From assembly GCA_002421915.1 (NCBI GenBank), contig DISA01000068.1, positions 1 through 19,409 of the forward strand: 19,409 nt of DNA, in the 5' to 3' direction. The notes under the pieces were generated by a model. That model saw only the letters and a program-made list of their open reading frames with translations, was not told where the DNA came from and did no database searches. Source of the stretch: Gallionellaceae bacterium UBA6222. Its GTDB lineage: Bacteria > Pseudomonadota > Gammaproteobacteria > Burkholderiales > Gallionellaceae. Shown one piece after another: positions 1-8,800 of the stretch. The stretch's first letter is position 1. Every line of letters starts with the position of its first letter. The position numbers and the translations under genes are program-made.

Positions 1-907
1 GGTCGCCGCTGCCGACCAGCGATTTGCGCTCGGCGGCAAGCTTGCTGTGCGCCGCCTGCTCTTCCTTGGCCTTGATCCGTGCTGCCAGCACGCGCAGGGC
101 CTGCGCCTTGTTCTGGTGTTGCGAGCGTCCGTCCTGGCATTCGACCACGGTGCCGGTTGGAATATGGGTGATACGCACAGCAGAGTCGGTCTTGTTGATG
201 TGCTGGCCGCCCGCGCCGCTGGCGCGAAAAGTATCGATGCGCAGGTCGGCGGGATTCAGTTCAACTTCGCCCACTTCGTCTGCTTCCGGCAGGATGGCGA
301 CGGTACAGGCAGAGGTATGGATGCGCCCCTGCGTCTCGGTGGCCGGCACGCGCTGGACGCGGTGGGCGCCGGATTCAAATTTCAGCACCGAGTACGCACC
401 CTGGCCGATGATGCGCGCGATGACTTCCTTGTAACCGCCCATCTCGCCCGGACTTTCGGAGATGATCTCGACCTGCCAGCGGCGGCGTTCGGCAAAACGC
501 AGATACATGCGGAACAGGTCGCCCGCGAACAGCGCCGCCTCGTCGCCGCCGGTGCCGGCGCGCACCTCGAGAAATACGTTGCGTTCGTCGTTGGTATCTT
601 TCGGCAGCAGTTGCAATTCAAGTTCACGATCCAGCTCGGCCAGACGTTGCTCGCCCTGCTCGATCTCGGCTTGGGCGAATTCTTTCATTTCCGGATCTTG
701 TGCCATTTCCCTGGCAGTCCCAAGGTCGGCCAGACATGTCTGGTAAGCGCAAAAAAGAGTTACCACCGGCTCCAGTTCGGCGCGTTCGCGGTTAAGCCGG
801 CGAAACACGTCCATGTCGCGCGTGGATTCTTCGCTACTCAACAGTTGATCGACTTCGTGCAGGCGTTCGCCCAAGCGGGCGAGGCGGGCGGCAATGTTGG
901 GTTTCAT
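1..907 (-). CDS. prfA: Peptide chain release factor 1 (RF1), 3' end cut by window edge
   Basis: RF1 recognises UAA and UAG in the ribosomal A site and triggers peptidyl-tRNA hydrolysis in the cytoplasm. The first 302 residues are visible; the family is about 360 long, so roughly the last 60 lie outside the window. The GGQ hydrolysis motif is at residues 233-235 (context GAGGQHINKT), and the codon-reading tripeptide PAT is at 188-190 (context RVQRVPATE), which marks RF1 rather than RF2 (SPF). These positions match the usual family numbering, which supports the ATG at 907-905. The N-terminal 100 residues are the helical domain 1. The start codon overlaps the hemA stop as ATGA, so the two genes are almost certainly cotranscribed and may be translationally coupled. 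hemA-prfA is a common proteobacterial arrangement, often followed by prmC, which would lie beyond the left edge. Confidence 0.97.
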   Translation of the reverse strand, partial: MKPNIAARLARLGERLHEVDQLLSSEESTRDMDVFRRLNRERAELEPVVTLFCAYQTCLADLGTAREMAQDPEMKEFAQAEIEQGEQRLAELDRELELQLLPKDTNDERNVFLEVRAGTGGDEAALFAGDLFRMYLRFAERRRWQVEIISESPGEMGGYKEVIARIIGQGAYSVLKFESGAHRVQRVPATETQGRIHTSACTVAILPEADEVGEVELNPADLRIDTFRASGAGGQHINKTDSAVRITHIPTGTVVECQDGRSQHQNKAQALRVLAARIKAKEEQAAHSKLAAERKSLVGSGD

Positions 908-2157
908 TCTTCGCCGCTAAGGTGATACAGGCGATGGATCACTTCGAGAAAGTGCTCGCGTTCATCTGCATGAAGCTGATTCAGCGCATGGGTTGGCGCG
1001 TGCAGGAATTTATTGGTCAGTCCGCTGCTCATCATGTCCAGCACTTTTTCCGGGTTTTCACCCTTGGCCAGCAGGCGGACCGCCTTCTCCATCTCATGGC
1101 GCCGGTTACGCTCGGCCTGGTCGCGCAGGGCGCGAATGGTCGGCACCACTTCGCGCGATTCCATCCAGTGGACAAAATCGGAAACGCCGGAATCAATGAT
1201 CACCTCGGCTTCCTTAACCGCGCCCTGGCGCGCATCGAGCCCGTCCTTCACCACTTCGGCGATATCATCCATGGTGTAGAGAAACACATCATTCAGCTCG
1301 GCAACTTCCGCTTCCACATCGCGCGGCACAGCCAGATCGACGATGAACAAAGGCCGATGCTTGCGCAGTTTCAAAGCACGCTCGACCATGCCCTTGCCCA
1401 GGATGGGCAATTGGCTGGCGGTGCAGGTGACGATGATGTCGTGCTGCGCCAGTTCCTGCGGCAGATCCGCCAGAGTGATGGCACGGCCATTAATGCGCCG
1501 TGCCAGCGCCTGTGCTCGATCCAGGGTGCGATTGGCGACGGTGATCTGTTGCGGATAGCGCGCCGCAAAGTGGACTGCATTCAGTTCAATCATCTCGCCC
1601 GCGCCGATGAGCAGGACCTTCTGCTCGGCGATACTGGGAAAGATACGTTCGGCCAGCCTGACTGCGGCTGCGGCCATCGACACCAGATTGGCGCCGATCT
1701 CAGTCTGGGTACGCACGTCCTTGGCCACCGAGAAAGTGCGCTGGAACAGTTTGTGCAACAGGAAACCCAACGTGCCCGCCTGCTCCGCCTGGCGTACCGC
1801 CAGTTTCATCTGCCCCAGAATCTGCGGTTCGCCCAGCACCATCGAATCCAGCCCGCTGGCGACGCGGAACGCATGCTTGACCGCTTGTTCCTGCGGCAAT
1901 CGATAGAGATAAGGCTCGATATCGGTCACCGGCAAATGGTGATAAGCGGCAAGCCAGCCGACTGCCTGCGACGGCATGGTGGTATTGCAGTAAACCTCGG
2001 TACGATTGCAGGTGGAAAGAATGGTGGCTTCCTTGGCCGCGCCGTTGCCCACCAGATCGCGCAACGCAACATCCATCGCTTCCGCATTGAACGCGATTTG
2101 CTCGCGCACGGCGAGCGGAGCGGTCTGATGATTGATGCCAAAGGTCAATAACTGCAT
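904..2157 (-). CDS. hemA: Glutamyl-tRNA reductase
   Basis: GlutR reduces glutamyl-tRNA(Glu) with NADPH to glutamate-1-semialdehyde, the first committed step of the C5 route to heme and other tetrapyrroles. The 417-residue protein has normal family length. It opens with the typical LLTFGINHQTAP start and carries the nucleophilic cysteine C50 in STCNRTE. A Rossmann-type NADPH-binding stretch follows at about residues 175-215 (VLLIGAGEM, then VANRT). The C-terminal third is the helical dimerisation region. The gene overlaps prfA by 4 bases downstream. Upstream, 84 bases separate it from the small TPR gene, with a TATAAT box and a GC-rich hairpin, so it may have its own promoter. The product is cytoplasmic. 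The identification is secure. Confidence 0.98.
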   Translation of the reverse strand: MQLLTFGINHQTAPLAVREQIAFNAEAMDVALRDLVGNGAAKEATILSTCNRTEVYCNTTMPSQAVGWLAAYHHLPVTDIEPYLYRLPQEQAVKHAFRVASGLDSMVLGEPQILGQMKLAVRQAEQAGTLGFLLHKLFQRTFSVAKDVRTQTEIGANLVSMAAAAVRLAERIFPSIAEQKVLLIGAGEMIELNAVHFAARYPQQITVANRTLDRAQALARRINGRAITLADLPQELAQHDIIVTCTASQLPILGKGMVERALKLRKHRPLFIVDLAVPRDVEAEVAELNDVFLYTMDDIAEVVKDGLDARQGAVKEAEVIIDSGVSDFVHWMESREVVPTIRALRDQAERNRRHEMEKAVRLLAKGENPEKVLDMMSSGLTNKFLHAPTHALNQLHADEREHFLEVIHRLYHLSGEE

Positions 2158-2190
2158 GGAAATCCGCTATCCGCGAGAATCGGGGGCGGA

Positions 2191-2220
2191 ATTATAGAGT
2201 CTGGGGCGGCTTTCTACCAG
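2191..2220 (-). promoter_or_regulatory. Candidate hemA promoter
   Basis: On the minus strand a perfect -10 box TATAAT lies at 2196-2191, 33 bases before the hemA ATG. The best -35 is weak: CTGGTA at 2220-2215 with an 18-base spacer matches TTGACA at only three positions. The -35 region falls inside the loop and one arm of the hairpin at 2203-2227. This is inference from consensus matching; the exact -10 and short leader make it plausible. Confidence 0.4.
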
Positions 2221-2227
2221 CCGCCCC
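2203..2227 (-). terminator. GC-rich hairpin between the small TPR gene and hemA
   Basis: A perfect 9-base inverted repeat (GGGGCGGCT and AGCCGCCCC) flanks a 7-base loop. It begins 15 bases after the TPR gene stop in transcription order. There is no T-run on either side, so it is not a classical intrinsic terminator. It could pause or stabilise the 3' end of the upstream message, partly separating it from hemA. It overlaps the putative -35 of the hemA promoter. Confidence 0.4.
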
Positions 2228-2241
2228 TGATGTCACACCGG

Positions 2242-2631
2242 CTATTGGCCGGAACTGAGCTGCCCCAATGCCGCTTCTGCATCGGCACGCAAGGTGCTGT
2301 CCGGATATTGTCTGATGAACTCGGCGAATGCGGTCTTTGCTTCGGCCGTATTGCCCGCGTCAACCAGCGTGATGGCTTTGCCGAACGCGGCCAGCTCATT
2401 CTCATCAACTGCCACCGGCTTGGCCTCCCCCTTCCAATAGACATCCTCTGCATCCGCCATCGTACCACGCACGCCGCCGGCCGCCGTCGTTGTCGTCAGT
2501 TTCTTCTTGGGCGTCAGCAACTCGATCTTCTTGCGCAGGCGCTCCCACAAGGAAAGCTCCTGATCCGTCGCCTGCGCCGGGCTGGCAAGGGCAATTCCCA
2601 GTAGTACCAACACTGCAATGACTTTTTTCAT
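2242..2631 (-). CDS. Small secreted TPR-like protein, function unknown
   Basis: This 129-residue protein starts with a clear signal peptide (MKKVIAVLVLLGIALASPAQA, cleavage after about residue 21) and is probably periplasmic. A short charged segment (residues 25-45, rich in K, E and R) and a linker rich in T, A and G precede one helix-turn-helix repeat at about 78-125. That repeat (ITLVDAGNTAEAKTAFAEFIRQYPDSTLRADAEAALGQL) resembles the TPR of YbgF/BamD-type envelope proteins. A good ribosome site (AGGAGA) lies 7 bases before the ATG at 2631; an out-of-frame ATG sits 5 bases upstream. It follows the giant NHL/transglutaminase gene by only 35 bases, so the two are likely in one operon and may act together in the envelope. 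I do not recognise a named family. Confidence 0.85.
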   Translation of the reverse strand: MKKVIAVLVLLGIALASPAQATDQELSLWERLRKKIELLTPKKKLTTTTAAGGVRGTMADAEDVYWKGEAKPVAVDENELAAFGKAITLVDAGNTAEAKTAFAEFIRQYPDSTLRADAEAALGQLSSGQ

Positions 2632-2666
2632 TCCATCTCTCCTCGGTTAAATTCGGCGTGTCAGAC

Positions 2667-5600
2667 TCACAGTGCGTTCAGGAGTTCCAGAGCCAGTGCG
2701 CGATATTGCTTTTGTACTGCCGGGTCAAGTTTTTTTGCCTTGATAAACGCGGCTTTGGCACTTTTTAGTTGCCCCAGACGCTTATATGCCCGCGCCAGAT
2801 TGACCAAAATATGCGCGTCTTGCGGGCTGGCTTGCGCAGCTGCCTGGTAAGCCTTGACCGCTTCCTGGTACTTGCTGTCGATCATCAGTAAATTGCCGCG
2901 GTTATTCAATGCCGCAGCATTTTTCGCATCCAGACTGATGACCTTGTCGAAGTACTTTGCGGCCTCGTTGCGATCACCGATCCGCGCCAGAATAATGCCA
3001 ATCTGCAAATGGGCATCAATATCATCCGGTTTCTCCTGCAGGACATCCAGATAATGCCTGGTCTTGGTCTGCGAGCTGATCTTCAGCACTGACAGACCGT
3101 CACCGGGAAATTTTTTCTCGATCGCCGCCCGGTTCAGGCCGCTTGCCTTCCAGCCTGAAGCCGGCAGGCTGGCGGGCTTGTAGGTCTCCCACGCCGGGTG
3201 GATGTCGAGAATCGTCAAGCCGTTATCCTTGTACTTGTAGTAGTTCTCGCTACCCTTTTCCCACGCCTTGATGAAAGAATTTCCGACCAGCGTGGTCTCC
3301 ACCGGAATCCATAATGTGCCTTCGTGAATGACATACATGTTGTTCATGGTGTAGCCGTCGCCTTCCGCTGCAATGCCGGTGTTGAACATCATCAGCATGT
3401 GCCCCGGGACCTCGAGCACCAGGGTAGTAATACCCATGCTTTCCAGGCCGGACGAATACACCGCCACCAGATCATCGCAATCCCCCGATTTCCGCTCCAG
3501 CGTCTCGCGCGGGAATTGCAGATAATCCACGGCATGGGTTTTGCCCGAGGTAATCTGGTATGGATTGCTTGGGTCCTGGATGTAGGTCAGACCAAATACA
3601 CCCAGCGCATCGAACAAGGCCGCCGCCAGCTGCGCCTCGTCTTTGGTTTCCTTGTATTCGCCGACGACCAAGCGCGCCAGATTAAGGATGGGCTCATCCT
3701 TGGGAGTCACGAAAACCGCGAAACGGTCGCGCTCATCCCAGCTCAATCGGTGCTTGTCATACACGTTGACCGTGGCGTTGCGGCCATAGGTCTCGCGTTT
3801 GCCGTTATCGAAATAGCTGGCCTCGATCAGCGCCTGTACTGCGCTATCTTCGGTCATGGTCAGGATGCTGTTGTTGAATACCGCCATCAGTGGCAATTCT
3901 TCACTCTGCCCGGGCAGCAATTGGGAAACCTTGCTCTCGGTGGCAAAATCCATGAAGTTCTTGAGCACGAAACTGACACGGATCTTTTCCATATTCCTGT
4001 CCGTGTTGTTGGTCAGGCGGATCACCCCGACGCCATCACGCTCATACAGTTTGTAGGAATTGGAAAACACATCGTTCAGCCTGACCACTTCGATTTCCAG
4101 CGGCGGGCGATTGAATACTTCTGTCTTCACTTCCACCACCGCCTTGTCCGACTCGGTATTGTCACTGCTCAACACGCTTACATAAAAAGTGTATTGGGTT
4201 TCCGGCTGCAGCCCGTCCTTGACGAAAGCGGGTTCGGTAACTTCTCCAATCCTGGTTAACCCCTCACCCTCCTTCTGATAAATGCGGTAGGCGGCAAAAT
4301 ATTGCGGGTCAACCGCGTCCCACTTTATTTTTGCCTGCCACGGACTGGCCTCTGCAGTCACCGCAACCGGTGCGGGTGGCAGGTATTTTTCCGGGATGGC
4401 ACTTGCTGCCGCACTGCTCGCCCCTTCAAAGCCGGCATTCGATACCGCTGCCACCCGGTAAGAATAGTGCGCACCCGGCTCCAGCCCGGTATCACTGTAA
4501 AAATTGGTTTCAACCGTTGCCACACGCACGTAACCGGAATCCTCCGTTTTGGAGCGATAGACACGGAATGCATTGACATAAGGCGCCCGCGGCTTTGACC
4601 AGTGCAGCTCCACTGCGTGCACACCCGGGCGCGCCTCAAACTGCTGCAATTGCCGCGGCTTGTATAACACCGACAGTAATGCCACCCGCTTCGCCTTGGG
4701 GTCGGATACAAACAGCGTGCTGCCACCACCGGAGGCAAGCGCGGCCGCATCGCCCATGCCCGCCGTCCCGGTCGCCTTGGTGCCAAATACACGCAGTAAC
4801 TTGCCCTGGTGATCGAAAGCCTTAATCTGAGTACCATCCAGCACCAGCACCTCATCCGGTGTCACGGCCATGTCCAGCGGCTTGACAAAATCACTGCCTT
4901 CTTTCAGCTTGCCAAATTCGTATCTGAACTCGCCGCCGGCGGAGTACACCATCACACTGCCGCGCCCGGCATCCAGAATGAACAGATTATCCGTTTCGTC
5001 GATGCCCATCGCGACCGGATCTTCGATCTTTGCTTGCCCCCCACCCAATTTTTTCAGGAATACACCGTCCTCGCGGAATACCTGCACCGAACGATTGCCG
5101 CGATCCGCCACAAAGACCAGCCCGGTTGATGCCACGGCCAGCGCGCTCGGGTTGCTGAATTGCCCGGCACCGCTGCCGCTGCTGCCGACTCCGAGCAGCT
5201 CGGTGCCGGACTCATTCAGCTTGACTATCCGTTTTTTCTTTTTGTCCGCAACCCAGATGTTGCCCGCGACATCCAGTGCAAGGGCAACCGGTTGCATATC
5301 TTTCAGTGTGATTCTGGCCGCAACCTTGCCGTCACTCAACTTCAGCAGCAGTCCATCCTTATCCTGACCGGCAATGGCATACAGCGCCCCTTTGCCATCA
5401 CCGGCAAGTTGCAGGGCTTCCACATCGATATTCGCCAGCCACTCCACCGAAGCGCGGCCAGCCACACGCGGTATCGGCTCAATACGCACCCCGGCAACTG
5501 TCTGAAATACATTGATCAACGACTTGCCTGCATCCCCGATAAAAATCTGCTGTCCCTTGTCGGCAGCCACCCCGGAGATTTTTTTACTTTGTGATTTACC

Positions 5601-6425
5601 CTCTCCTCTGGAGCCAAACTGGTAAGCAAGTTTCCCCTCAAAATCAAATTTAAGAATGGCTTGTGCACGCTCATCCGCGATGTACACCCCGTCACTCGCC
5701 ACGGCCAAAGCAAGCGGACTGGAGATGCCCTCAAATGACCGCAGATAGAGCCCGCCCGCGTCATACACCTTGACCAGCGCATCTCCGGTATCAAGTACAT
5801 AGATACGACCGGCATCGTCCAGCGCAATATCCACCGCCTGGTTCAGTTTGTAGGGCAATTCCTTGCCGCTCTGAACAGGGGCTGGTGCGGTCAATTCCAG
5901 GGTATGCAAAAACACGCCGTTCACGCCAAACATCTGGATGCGCCGGTTGCCCGTATCCGCCACGTAGACCACGCCTTCGTGTACCGCAATGCCGCGCGGC
6001 GAATCCAGTCCCTGCTTGTCGCCGCCACCGAAAAACCCCCCTGCACTGGCGCCGAACCGGCCCTGAAATTTGCCGTCTGCCAATGAGTACAACAGCACCT
6101 GTTGCGTGCCGCTATCGACCACATACAACTGGTTGCCGGCTACTGCCACCGCCTCCGGTTGTTTTAGTAATTGCGTCTCGCCCGACTTGGTTGCGAGGGA
6201 ATAAGCCGCCTTGCCATCGGCCGTTAACGCCTCCACGATTCCGCCTTTTTTTGAGACAAACAGCAAACCCTCCCCAGCGCCCAGCAAACGGCTTAATTTG
6301 GATACTGCTATTTCCTGTTTGAAATCGGCTTTGATAAAACCATTGGATTTGCCGTTTGGTTTGTCTGCCGCAAAGGCGCCTGAAGAAATCAGACCCATAA
6401 AGAAGATTGCCAGAAATTTGCGCAT
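2667..6425 (-). CDS. Giant secreted NHL / fibronectin III / transglutaminase-like / TPR protein
   Basis: The 1252-residue protein has a signal peptide (residues 1-20, ending SSGAFAA) and is predicted to be exported. Residues about 90-590 hold roughly ten NHL-type repeats, such as VADTGNRRIQMF (155-166) and VADRGNRSVQVF (about 439-450), enough for one or two beta-propellers. Two fibronectin III domains follow (about 592-680 and 688-770), then a beta-sandwich-like stretch (785-875). A transglutaminase/papain-like domain spans about 895-1065, with candidate catalytic residues C983 (SGDCDD), H1009 (VPGHMLMMF) and E1043 (WIPVETT); Glu stands where Asp is usual. The C-terminus (1125-1250) contains at least three TPRs. 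The ATG at 6425 is preceded by AGGCGG. It sits 57 bases after a CHASE2 cyclase gene and 35 before a small secreted TPR gene. Such domains suggest an envelope binding scaffold with a protease or amide-transfer activity, but the substrate is unknown. Confidence 0.9.
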   Translation of the reverse strand: MRKFLAIFFMGLISSGAFAADKPNGKSNGFIKADFKQEIAVSKLSRLLGAGEGLLFVSKKGGIVEALTADGKAAYSLATKSGETQLLKQPEAVAVAGNQLYVVDSGTQQVLLYSLADGKFQGRFGASAGGFFGGGDKQGLDSPRGIAVHEGVVYVADTGNRRIQMFGVNGVFLHTLELTAPAPVQSGKELPYKLNQAVDIALDDAGRIYVLDTGDALVKVYDAGGLYLRSFEGISSPLALAVASDGVYIADERAQAILKFDFEGKLAYQFGSRGEGKSQSKKISGVAADKGQQIFIGDAGKSLINVFQTVAGVRIEPIPRVAGRASVEWLANIDVEALQLAGDGKGALYAIAGQDKDGLLLKLSDGKVAARITLKDMQPVALALDVAGNIWVADKKKKRIVKLNESGTELLGVGSSGSGAGQFSNPSALAVASTGLVFVADRGNRSVQVFREDGVFLKKLGGGQAKIEDPVAMGIDETDNLFILDAGRGSVMVYSAGGEFRYEFGKLKEGSDFVKPLDMAVTPDEVLVLDGTQIKAFDHQGKLLRVFGTKATGTAGMGDAAALASGGGSTLFVSDPKAKRVALLSVLYKPRQLQQFEARPGVHAVELHWSKPRAPYVNAFRVYRSKTEDSGYVRVATVETNFYSDTGLEPGAHYSYRVAAVSNAGFEGASSAAASAIPEKYLPPAPVAVTAEASPWQAKIKWDAVDPQYFAAYRIYQKEGEGLTRIGEVTEPAFVKDGLQPETQYTFYVSVLSSDNTESDKAVVEVKTEVFNRPPLEIEVVRLNDVFSNSYKLYERDGVGVIRLTNNTDRNMEKIRVSFVLKNFMDFATESKVSQLLPGQSEELPLMAVFNNSILTMTEDSAVQALIEASYFDNGKRETYGRNATVNVYDKHRLSWDERDRFAVFVTPKDEPILNLARLVVGEYKETKDEAQLAAALFDALGVFGLTYIQDPSNPYQITSGKTHAVDYLQFPRETLERKSGDCDDLVAVYSSGLESMGITTLVLEVPGHMLMMFNTGIAAEGDGYTMNNMYVIHEGTLWIPVETTLVGNSFIKAWEKGSENYYKYKDNGLTILDIHPAWETYKPASLPASGWKASGLNRAAIEKKFPGDGLSVLKISSQTKTRHYLDVLQEKPDDIDAHLQIGIILARIGDRNEAAKYFDKVISLDAKNAAALNNRGNLLMIDSKYQEAVKAYQAAAQASPQDAHILVNLARAYKRLGQLKSAKAAFIKAKKLDPAVQKQYRALALELLNAL

Positions 6426-6482
6426 TTATATCCGCCTATCCCGATTCGTTAAACAGCGCAGTTAATCCGCGTCTCGTAAATC

Positions 6483-8525
6483 TTACTTCTCCGCCCGGTT
6501 GAACACCCCGTCCCAATCCCCTGCCGGCGGGTTGGCTGCAAAATAAATACAACGCTCGATGTACAGCCGGCAAGGCCGGTCGTGCGGAAGCGCTGTTGCC
6601 AATTGTTCAAAACCGGCTTGTGCCGCCGGCCAGTCACGTTGCCGGTATTGCGCCAGTGCTGCATGGAATACGACAAGTTGCTCACTGCTCAAGGCAGCTG
6701 CCCCAACCTGAGGCTCGTAGATTGTAACGGGTAACAGTTTGCCGACAACCCGAATTTTGTCAATCTCCCGGTACGGCTGCACATTTTCTGTCAGGCGATA
6801 AGTGCTCTCTCCCACCAGCCAGGTAATGCCGTAAAACTTGGCCGTGGATTCCAGGCGCGAAGCCAGATTCACCGTATCTCCAATGACGGTGTATTCCATT
6901 TTCTTGCCGGCAAAACCGACATTCCCCGCCACCACCTCACCCGAATTGAGGCCGCCCCGGATGGCAAATGGCTCCAACTCCCGGCTGACCCATTGCGCCT
7001 GCAACACATCCATGCGCTCTGCCATCGCTGTCACGCAGCGTATGGCCTGTTCGGCGTGGTCGGGTTGGCTGAGCGGTGCTCCCCAGTACGCCATGATCGC
7101 ATCACCAATGAACTTGTCGATGGTTCCGTCGTGCTGTTCGATCACTTGCACCATGGCACCCAGATATTCATTCAGCCGCGACACCACCACCTGCGGCGGA
7201 TGTGCCTCGCTGAAGGAGGTGAATCCCTTGATATCGGTGAACAGGACAGTCACCTCCTTGCTGTCGCCGCCGATCCTGGCGGCTTCCGGATCCTTTTCCA
7301 AGCGCGCCACCAGTTTAGGCGACAGGTAACTGGAGAACATGGAACGCATCTCGCGCGCACTGCGCTCCAGCACCAAGTAGCGAAAACTGCCCCCCACCAG
7401 CAATGCCAGCACGGCAGACAGCGTCGGATAGATGATGTTGATCCAATGCCCGTCCTTGAACATGAAATAAACAAACCAGAGGTACAGCACAAGCAGCAGC
7501 GCCGTGGCGGGAATGGCGCCGTACAGTTTCAGGCGCGTGGTCAGAAAATAAGCCGACACTCCGAGCAGCACAATGAAAAAGATGTCGAGCAAAGCCTCAA
7601 GTCCGCCCTGGCGGATGAAGCGGCCACTGATGATGTTGTCGGCGACCGTGGCATGGATCTCCACCCCCGGCGTGTTGCCGTGGAAAGGCGTGACGCGCAT
7701 GTCATAAACACCCAGTGCGGTTGCGCCCACGAACAGCAGCTTGCCCTTCAGCTGTTCTGCCGGCACCCGTCCGTGCACTACATCGGTAAAGGGATAGCGC
7801 GGATAACCGCCGGGAGGTCCGGTGTAGTTGATCCACATCGCGTACTGCTCGTCCACAGGAATACGGCGCTCGCCCACCCTCACCTCAAATGTGTCGCTGG
7901 AAAATTCCCTTTCGCCAAGTGCCAGCATCGCCGCCATCATGCCGAGTGAGGGGGTCAGCTTGCCCTCTGCCTCGACCAGTACCGGCAACCGCCGGTTGAC
8001 ACCATCCTCATCCGGGAACAGATTGATTTGTCCTGCACCCGTCGCGGCACGTTGCAATTCAGGCAGGGAGCGCGTCACGCCCTTCACCCGCCCTTCTTTG
8101 TCATACTCGAACAACTCCGCCAGTACCGCGTTGCCGGATTTCTTCATCGCCGCCGCAAACGCCTGATCGTTGACAATATCCTCCCGCTCCGGAAAAAAAG
8201 CATCAAACAACACAGCCTTGGCTTGGGCTGCCTTCAGCTTTTCCAGCAAACGTGCGTATTGGTTGCGCGACCAGGGATAGCGACCAAGTTCGGCGATGCT
8301 CTTGTCATCAATGGCGATGATGGCAATGTTGGGTTCCAGTGGAATCGCACCGCGCATGTCGCGGAAGCGCAAATCGTAGGTGCGCGCTTCGAATGCCTCA
8401 AGGAAGGCATTCTGGGTGTAATAGAGCGACAACACCACCAGCACCGAGAGTGCTGATACCAGCACGGAAAACCCCTTGCTGTTGATCCGTTTGGTCAGGC
8501 TTTGCAAAAAAGAAGTAAAAACCAT
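6483..8525 (-). CDS. CHASE2-domain class III adenylate cyclase
   Basis: This 680-residue membrane protein has a helix at about 18-37, a CHASE2 sensory domain facing outside the cytoplasm (about 45-305), three further membrane helices (about 309-329, 335-356 and 362-383), and a cytoplasmic class III cyclase domain (about 420-600). The two metal-binding aspartates are visible: D431 (FTDIKGFT) and D475 (KFIGDAIMAYWG). The base-selecting pair appears to be K471 and T546 (EYTVIGD), the Lys/Thr form seen in bacterial adenylate cyclases. N553 and R557 (VNLASR) match the transition-state residues. All catalytic positions are intact, so the protein should make cAMP in response to an extracytoplasmic signal. 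A short TPR-like tail follows (about 615-665). A GGAG lies about 10 bases before the ATG. It is the first gene of a probable operon with the NHL/transglutaminase protein, 57 bases downstream. Confidence 0.93.
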   Translation of the reverse strand: MVFTSFLQSLTKRINSKGFSVLVSALSVLVVLSLYYTQNAFLEAFEARTYDLRFRDMRGAIPLEPNIAIIAIDDKSIAELGRYPWSRNQYARLLEKLKAAQAKAVLFDAFFPEREDIVNDQAFAAAMKKSGNAVLAELFEYDKEGRVKGVTRSLPELQRAATGAGQINLFPDEDGVNRRLPVLVEAEGKLTPSLGMMAAMLALGEREFSSDTFEVRVGERRIPVDEQYAMWINYTGPPGGYPRYPFTDVVHGRVPAEQLKGKLLFVGATALGVYDMRVTPFHGNTPGVEIHATVADNIISGRFIRQGGLEALLDIFFIVLLGVSAYFLTTRLKLYGAIPATALLLVLYLWFVYFMFKDGHWINIIYPTLSAVLALLVGGSFRYLVLERSAREMRSMFSSYLSPKLVARLEKDPEAARIGGDSKEVTVLFTDIKGFTSFSEAHPPQVVVSRLNEYLGAMVQVIEQHDGTIDKFIGDAIMAYWGAPLSQPDHAEQAIRCVTAMAERMDVLQAQWVSRELEPFAIRGGLNSGEVVAGNVGFAGKKMEYTVIGDTVNLASRLESTAKFYGITWLVGESTYRLTENVQPYREIDKIRVVGKLLPVTIYEPQVGAAALSSEQLVVFHAALAQYRQRDWPAAQAGFEQLATALPHDRPCRLYIERCIYFAANPPAGDWDGVFNRAEK

Positions 8526-8616
8526 GCTTGACGGTGCTCCGCTGAATGATGGGCGACTGGCATCATTGTAACCGAGCAGAAGTGAGGTGCGTCGGCAATC
8601 CCGGAAAGGCCGTCAG

Positions 8617-8770
8617 CCACGGATGCACACGGATTGACCCAAATGACCAATGGGTTGGAACGGGGACGACGTACCGACTTCGGTGTCACATTGCCCGCTT
8701 AACGAGCTTCATACCTCGGCGCATCCTGCCCCGCTGTTTTATCCGTGTTTATATCTGTGTCGATCCGTGG
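8617..8770. repeat. Inverted intergenic repeat in the 8526-8800 gap
   Basis: The 275-base gap between the Ehr operon and the cyclase gene has no convincing gene. Its two arms are CCACGGATGCACACGGAT (8617-8634) and ATCTGTGTCGATCCGTGG (8753-8770), which are reverse complements at 15 of 18 positions. The right side also carries a short-period pattern: ATCCGTGT at 8741, ATCTGTGT at 8753 and ATCCGTGG at 8763. This wording resembles dispersed non-coding repeats seen between genes in many proteobacterial genomes (recalled, not searched). The rest of the gap holds a weak -10-like TACAAT (minus strand, 8570-8565) about 40 bases before the cyclase ATG, with no good -35. I see no strong terminator for the Ehr operon. 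Confidence 0.55.
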
Positions 8771-8800
8771 CCGACGACGGTTTTCAACTTACTGTATCCG

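Noticed and set aside
922..2151. Plus-strand open frame of 409 codons
   Set aside because: It lies exactly opposite hemA, whose catalytic motifs are intact. The translation resembles no family and is rich in H, Q and R, as expected of an antisense shadow in GC-rich DNA.
3324..4259. Plus-strand open frame of 311 codons
   Set aside because: It is antisense to the transglutaminase-like part of the mosaic protein, with no signal or motif of its own.
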